Shown here: positions 6,911 through 8,928 of the stretch, piece by piece
Position numbering within the stretch: position 1 is the first letter of the stretch
Layout of the letters: each line of letters begins with the position of its first letter
Translations under genes and position numbers: made by a program
Notes under the pieces: model-generated
Databases searched by the model: none
Told to the model about the DNA's origin: nothing
What the model saw: only the letters and a program-made list of their open reading frames with translations
NCBI GenBank assembly: GCA_043811005.1
Contig: JBDRNO010000235.1
Coordinates: 1-8,928, forward strand
Length of the DNA stretch: 8,928 nt
Direction of reading: 5' to 3'
Origin: JBDRNO01 sp043811005
GTDB taxonomy: Bacteria; Bacteroidota; Bacteroidia; NORP154

Positions 6911-7816
6911 TTGAAAAAGAAGATACGTTTCATAATCAATCCACTTGCCGGGTCCAGAAGATTCAAGATCACGGAAAAGACCATCAGGAAAAATCTGGAT
7001 CTTTCATTATTTGATTATGAAATAATTCATACCAAAGCTGCAAAGCATGCCATTGAACTCTCTAATGAAGCCGTTTTGGAGCACTATGATGTTGTTGCAG
7101 CAGTTGGTGGTGACGGAACGGTTAATGAGGTAGGAAGAGCCTTAATCGGAAAAGATGCTTTACTGGCGATCGTTCCTACCGGATCAGGAAATGGCTTGGC
7201 ACGCCATCTCAAAATACCTGGCAAACCCTCCAAAGCAATTAAGCTGATAAATAATCTAAAAACCAAAACCATTGATACCGTCATAATCAATCCTGCGGAC
7301 ACTCATCACAAGTCAACAAGCAATGAATCATTCATAGTAACTGCGGGTGTTGGCTTTGATGCCCTCATTGCCCATAAATTTTCCGAATTTAGTAAAAGAG
7401 GTCTTTTATCTTATATTAAAGCAGTTTTTATCGAATATCCAAAATACAAAACCCAGGACTATGAGATTTGCGTTGATGGGAAAACATATATGAGGAATGC
7501 ATTCATGATAAGTGTCGCCAATTCCTCACAGTATGGAAGTAATGCGGTAATCGCCCCGGATGCAATTATTGATGATGGATGCGCTGATGTTTGCCTTCTT
7601 AATAAATTTCCCAGATACTTATCACCCTATCTAACCTGGCGACTGTTTAACAAAACAATTGATAGATCATATTACTATGAAATGATCAGGGGAAAAGAAA
7701 TTACAATCAAACAAAATTCCTACCTGATCCATTTGGATGGAGACCCATATAATATGGGGGGGAAAATACATATAAAAGTTAATCCTTCATCTTTGAATGT
7801 GATCGTTCCGTCATGA
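6911..7816 (+). CDS. Diacylglycerol/lipid kinase, DgkB/YegS family
   Basis: A 301-residue soluble or peripheral lipid kinase with the DAGK catalytic fold, transferring phosphate from ATP to diacylglycerol or a related lipid. Visible motifs are FIINPLAGSRR (8-17), the nucleotide-binding GGDGTVNEVGRAL (66-78), VPTGSGNGLARHLKIP (88-103), VGFDALIAHKFS (147-158), SNAVIAPDAIIDDG (210-223) and HLDGDP (274-279). The last usually reads DGE in the family, so Glu to Asp is a conservative change at a functional spot. Length is normal (about 290-310). The start is TTG at 6911: it places MKKKIRFIINP exactly where the family begins, and the frame is closed upstream by TAA at 6866-6868 with no ATG between. 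The stop overlaps the next start (ATGA, 7813-7816), suggesting coupled translation. In Firmicutes, DgkB recycles diacylglycerol made by LtaS. The LtaS-like gene just upstream fits that pairing, but this is inference. Confidence 0.9.
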   Translation: MKKKIRFIINPLAGSRRFKITEKTIRKNLDLSLFDYEIIHTKAAKHAIELSNEAVLEHYDVVAAVGGDGTVNEVGRALIGKDALLAIVPTGSGNGLARHLKIPGKPSKAIKLINNLKTKTIDTVIINPADTHHKSTSNESFIVTAGVGFDALIAHKFSEFSKRGLLSYIKAVFIEYPKYKTQDYEICVDGKTYMRNAFMISVANSSQYGSNAVIAPDAIIDDGCADVCLLNKFPRYLSPYLTWRLFNKTIDRSYYYEMIRGKEITIKQNSYLIHLDGDPYNMGGKIHIKVNPSSLNVIVPS

Positions 7817-8133
7817 AGAAGAAGAATAAAATAAATATCATATATTCTACTAATCCTGATTTTAAATATGAATACGCTGAAGATGAAATACAGGAAACAC
7901 TACCACCCCATCAGCAGAATCTAAGGGTTCGGATTGAAAAGAAGATGAGAGCTGGAAAAACCGTTACTATAATATCCGGATTTACCGGTACTGACAATGA
8001 TCTAAAGAATCTTGGGAAATATTTAAAAACAAGATGCGGGGTTGGAGGAAGTGTTAAAGAAAGGGAAATCCTGATACAGGGTGATCTTCGGGACAGGATA
8101 TTGGATATTCTATCTGACCTGAAAAATTTTTAG
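7813..8133 (+). CDS. SUI1/YciH-family translation factor
   Basis: A 106-residue cytosolic protein of the eIF1/SUI1 family, called YciH in bacteria, which binds the small ribosomal subunit and influences initiation fidelity. The C-terminal core at about 37-104 has the family pattern: RVRIEKKMRAGKTVTIISGF, then TGTDNDLKNLGKYLKTRCGVGGS (58-80), then EILIQGDLRDRILDIL (85-100). The N-terminal STNPDFKYEY...ETLPPHQQNLRVR resembles what I remember of Bacteroidota homologues. The complete length fits the family. The ATG overlaps the stop of the lipid kinase by four bases, so the two are almost certainly co-transcribed, although their functions have no clear link. I do not assign a gene symbol because the ortholog name differs between genomes. 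Confidence 0.93.
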   Translation: MKKKNKINIIYSTNPDFKYEYAEDEIQETLPPHQQNLRVRIEKKMRAGKTVTIISGFTGTDNDLKNLGKYLKTRCGVGGSVKEREILIQGDLRDRILDILSDLKNF

Positions 8134-8173
8134 TACACCGGATGTAATTTTCTATTACTAAGAAAAATTATAT

Positions 8174-8185
8174 GGTAAATTTACC
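8174..8185. promoter_or_regulatory. GGTAAATTTACC palindrome, possible promoter or operator
   Basis: A perfect 12-base palindrome 32 bases before the ATG at 8218. It contains TAAATTTA, one base away from the Bacteroidota -7 consensus TAnnTTTG, but no clear TTG box lies at the expected distance upstream. It could be a promoter, an operator half-site pair, or chance in AT-rich DNA. Confidence 0.2.
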
Positions 8186-8217
8186 TCGTTTTTATCCCAC
8201 ATGAATTTTTCAGGTTA

Positions 8218-8493
8218 ATGCAACCATTGATCAAAACTTTCCGCTTAATAAGGTTATCAGTATTGTGTGGTATATTTTTCTTCAGTATAGCCATTCCATT
8301 AACTAATTGCAGGACCAAAAAGAACCTTACTACTCCTATGGGTTGGTTGTCACATAAGAAACTTCAAAAACATGAGGTTAAGCGTACACGCAAAACTAAA
8401 AAGAAGAGTGATGTAAACAGACAGCCGGTTCAACAATGGTACAGGGATTGGGTGAAGGAGAAGGAGAAGGAGAAGGAGAGGAAAAAGAAATAG
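8218..8493 (+). CDS. Small basic putative lipoprotein, not recognised
   Basis: I do not recognise this 91-residue protein. The N-terminus (MQPLIKTFRLIRLS, then hydrophobic residues to about 30) looks like a signal peptide or membrane anchor, followed by LTNC (28-31), an imperfect lipobox with Asn before the cysteine. The rest is strongly basic (RTKKN, KRTRKTKKKSD) and ends in VKEKEKEKERKKK. That tail is encoded by four perfect GAAGGA hexamers at 8454-8477. A small Lys-rich exported lipoprotein is plausible for this phylum, but no domain is visible. It lies 84 bases after the SUI1 gene on the same strand, with a possible promoter in the gap. The opposite-strand reading across it is a leucine-rich artefact of the GAAGGA repeat. 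Alternatively the frame is open by chance. Confidence 0.5.
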   Translation: MQPLIKTFRLIRLSVLCGIFFFSIAIPLTNCRTKKNLTTPMGWLSHKKLQKHEVKRTRKTKKKSDVNRQPVQQWYRDWVKEKEKEKERKKK

Positions 8494-8822
8494 AGGGATA
8501 GGCGGATCGATAATTTTATTGATGTTAATGGAAAAGTTGACAGTTGACAGTAGGCAATTAACAATTACTGAAACGGTGAAAGGGAGAATCGGGGAATGGG
8601 GGTATGTTTGGAGATAGCAGACAGTGCAGTTTCCCATTTTGAGGCGCTGGAAAGGATTGTAACTAAAGTAGAAAAAATTATTAAATATTTGTTTAAAACC
8701 ATTCATTGTTTGGAAAAATGCCTCGCCTGCCGGGAGCTACCGTGTACCCACATATTTTGATAAATATACATTAATGACATTGGTATAGACGTTTAATGCG
8801 CACAAATTCAGAAATAAATTTC
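8494..8822. other. Non-coding stretch with simple repeats
   Basis: No gene is supported here. AGTTGACAGTTGACAG at 8535-8550 is a short tandem of TTGACAG, followed by GGCAATTAACAATTA, the sort of degenerate repeat seen in the other spacers. A GC-richer block at about 8721-8750 (CTCGCCTGCCGGGAGCTACC and onwards) stands out from the AT-rich surroundings and is followed by a small stem, ATATTT/AAATAT, at 8752-8767. I could not fold a tRNA or recognise a known RNA in it. Confidence 0.45.
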
Positions 8823-8885
8823 AAATGTCGAATGTCAAATGAAAAATATTAAAGTTTTTCATTTTTCATTTGATATTCGACATTT
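8823..8885. repeat. Strong inverted repeat with 25-base arms
   Basis: The left arm at 8823-8847 and the right arm at 8861-8885 are reverse complements at 24 of 25 positions, with a 13-base loop. The arms are AT-rich and contain AAATGTCGAAT and TCAAATGAAAAAT, loosely related to the TCGAATnTTGAAC cluster at 1425-1459. The structure could act as a transcription end or be a small palindromic repeat. No T-tract follows directly. The window ends 43 bases later, so the downstream gene is not visible. Confidence 0.75.
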
Positions 8886-8928
8886 ATTATTTGAACAATA
8901 CAAGCGAATATTCAATATCCTATGGAAA

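Noticed and set aside
6622..6984. Minus-strand reading frame of 120 codons across the spacer and the lipid kinase start
   Set aside because: It is made of repeat DNA plus the complement of a clear kinase N-terminus. It has no domain and low-complexity content.
8350..8706. Minus-strand reading frame of 118 codons at the right side
   Set aside because: Its leucine run is the complement of the GAAGGA repeat, it crosses the + strand gene and the repeat-rich spacer, and it resembles no known protein.
8700..8822. A tRNA or other structured RNA gene
   Set aside because: No cloverleaf, anticodon stem or T-loop consensus could be found on either strand.

Overview
The window looks like a low-GC chromosomal segment of a Bacteroidota bacterium, probably an uncultured, gliding-type or environmental lineage. 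The main signs are a PorP/SprF-family outer-membrane protein next to a protein with a gliding-motility/type-B T9SS C-terminal domain, a Bacteroidota-style SUI1/YciH protein, absent Shine-Dalgarno sequences, and intergenic DNA full of short degenerate repeats of a kind often seen in this phylum. All eight genes I accept lie on the + strand.

Layout: 1-158 repeat-rich leader; 159-1379 chorismate synthase (aroC) carrying an in-frame insert of about 45 residues built from a GC-rich palindromic repeat; 1380-1492 AT-rich repeat spacer; 1493-2431 PorP/SprF protein; 2424-3068 (overlapping) small putative lipoprotein with a gliding-motility/type-B C-terminal domain; 3085-4620 SLC1/DAACS-type dicarboxylate or acidic amino acid symporter with a PDZ-like domain in its first extracytoplasmic loop; 4636-6612 LtaS-like membrane phosphotransferase of the alkaline phosphatase superfamily; 6613-6910 repeat-laden spacer; 6911-7816 diacylglycerol/lipid kinase of the DgkB/YegS family (TTG start); 7813-8133 (ATGA overlap) SUI1/YciH translation factor; 8218-8493 small basic putative lipoprotein, not recognised; 8494-8928 non-coding DNA with repeats and a strong 25-bp-arm hairpin.

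How the genes may work together: the PorP/SprF protein and its overlapping neighbour form a likely T9SS helper/cargo pair. The LtaS-like enzyme would be expected to release diacylglycerol if it uses phosphatidylglycerol, and the lipid kinase just downstream could recycle that diacylglycerol to phosphatidic acid. The link is inferred from family knowledge and order. aroC (shikimate pathway) and SUI1 are housekeeping genes.

The most distinctive points are the PDZ-symporter fusion, the palindromic repeat domesticated inside aroC, a second simple-repeat insert in a cytoplasmic loop of the LtaS-like protein, and two inverted copies of one unnamed intergenic element about 6.7 kb apart.
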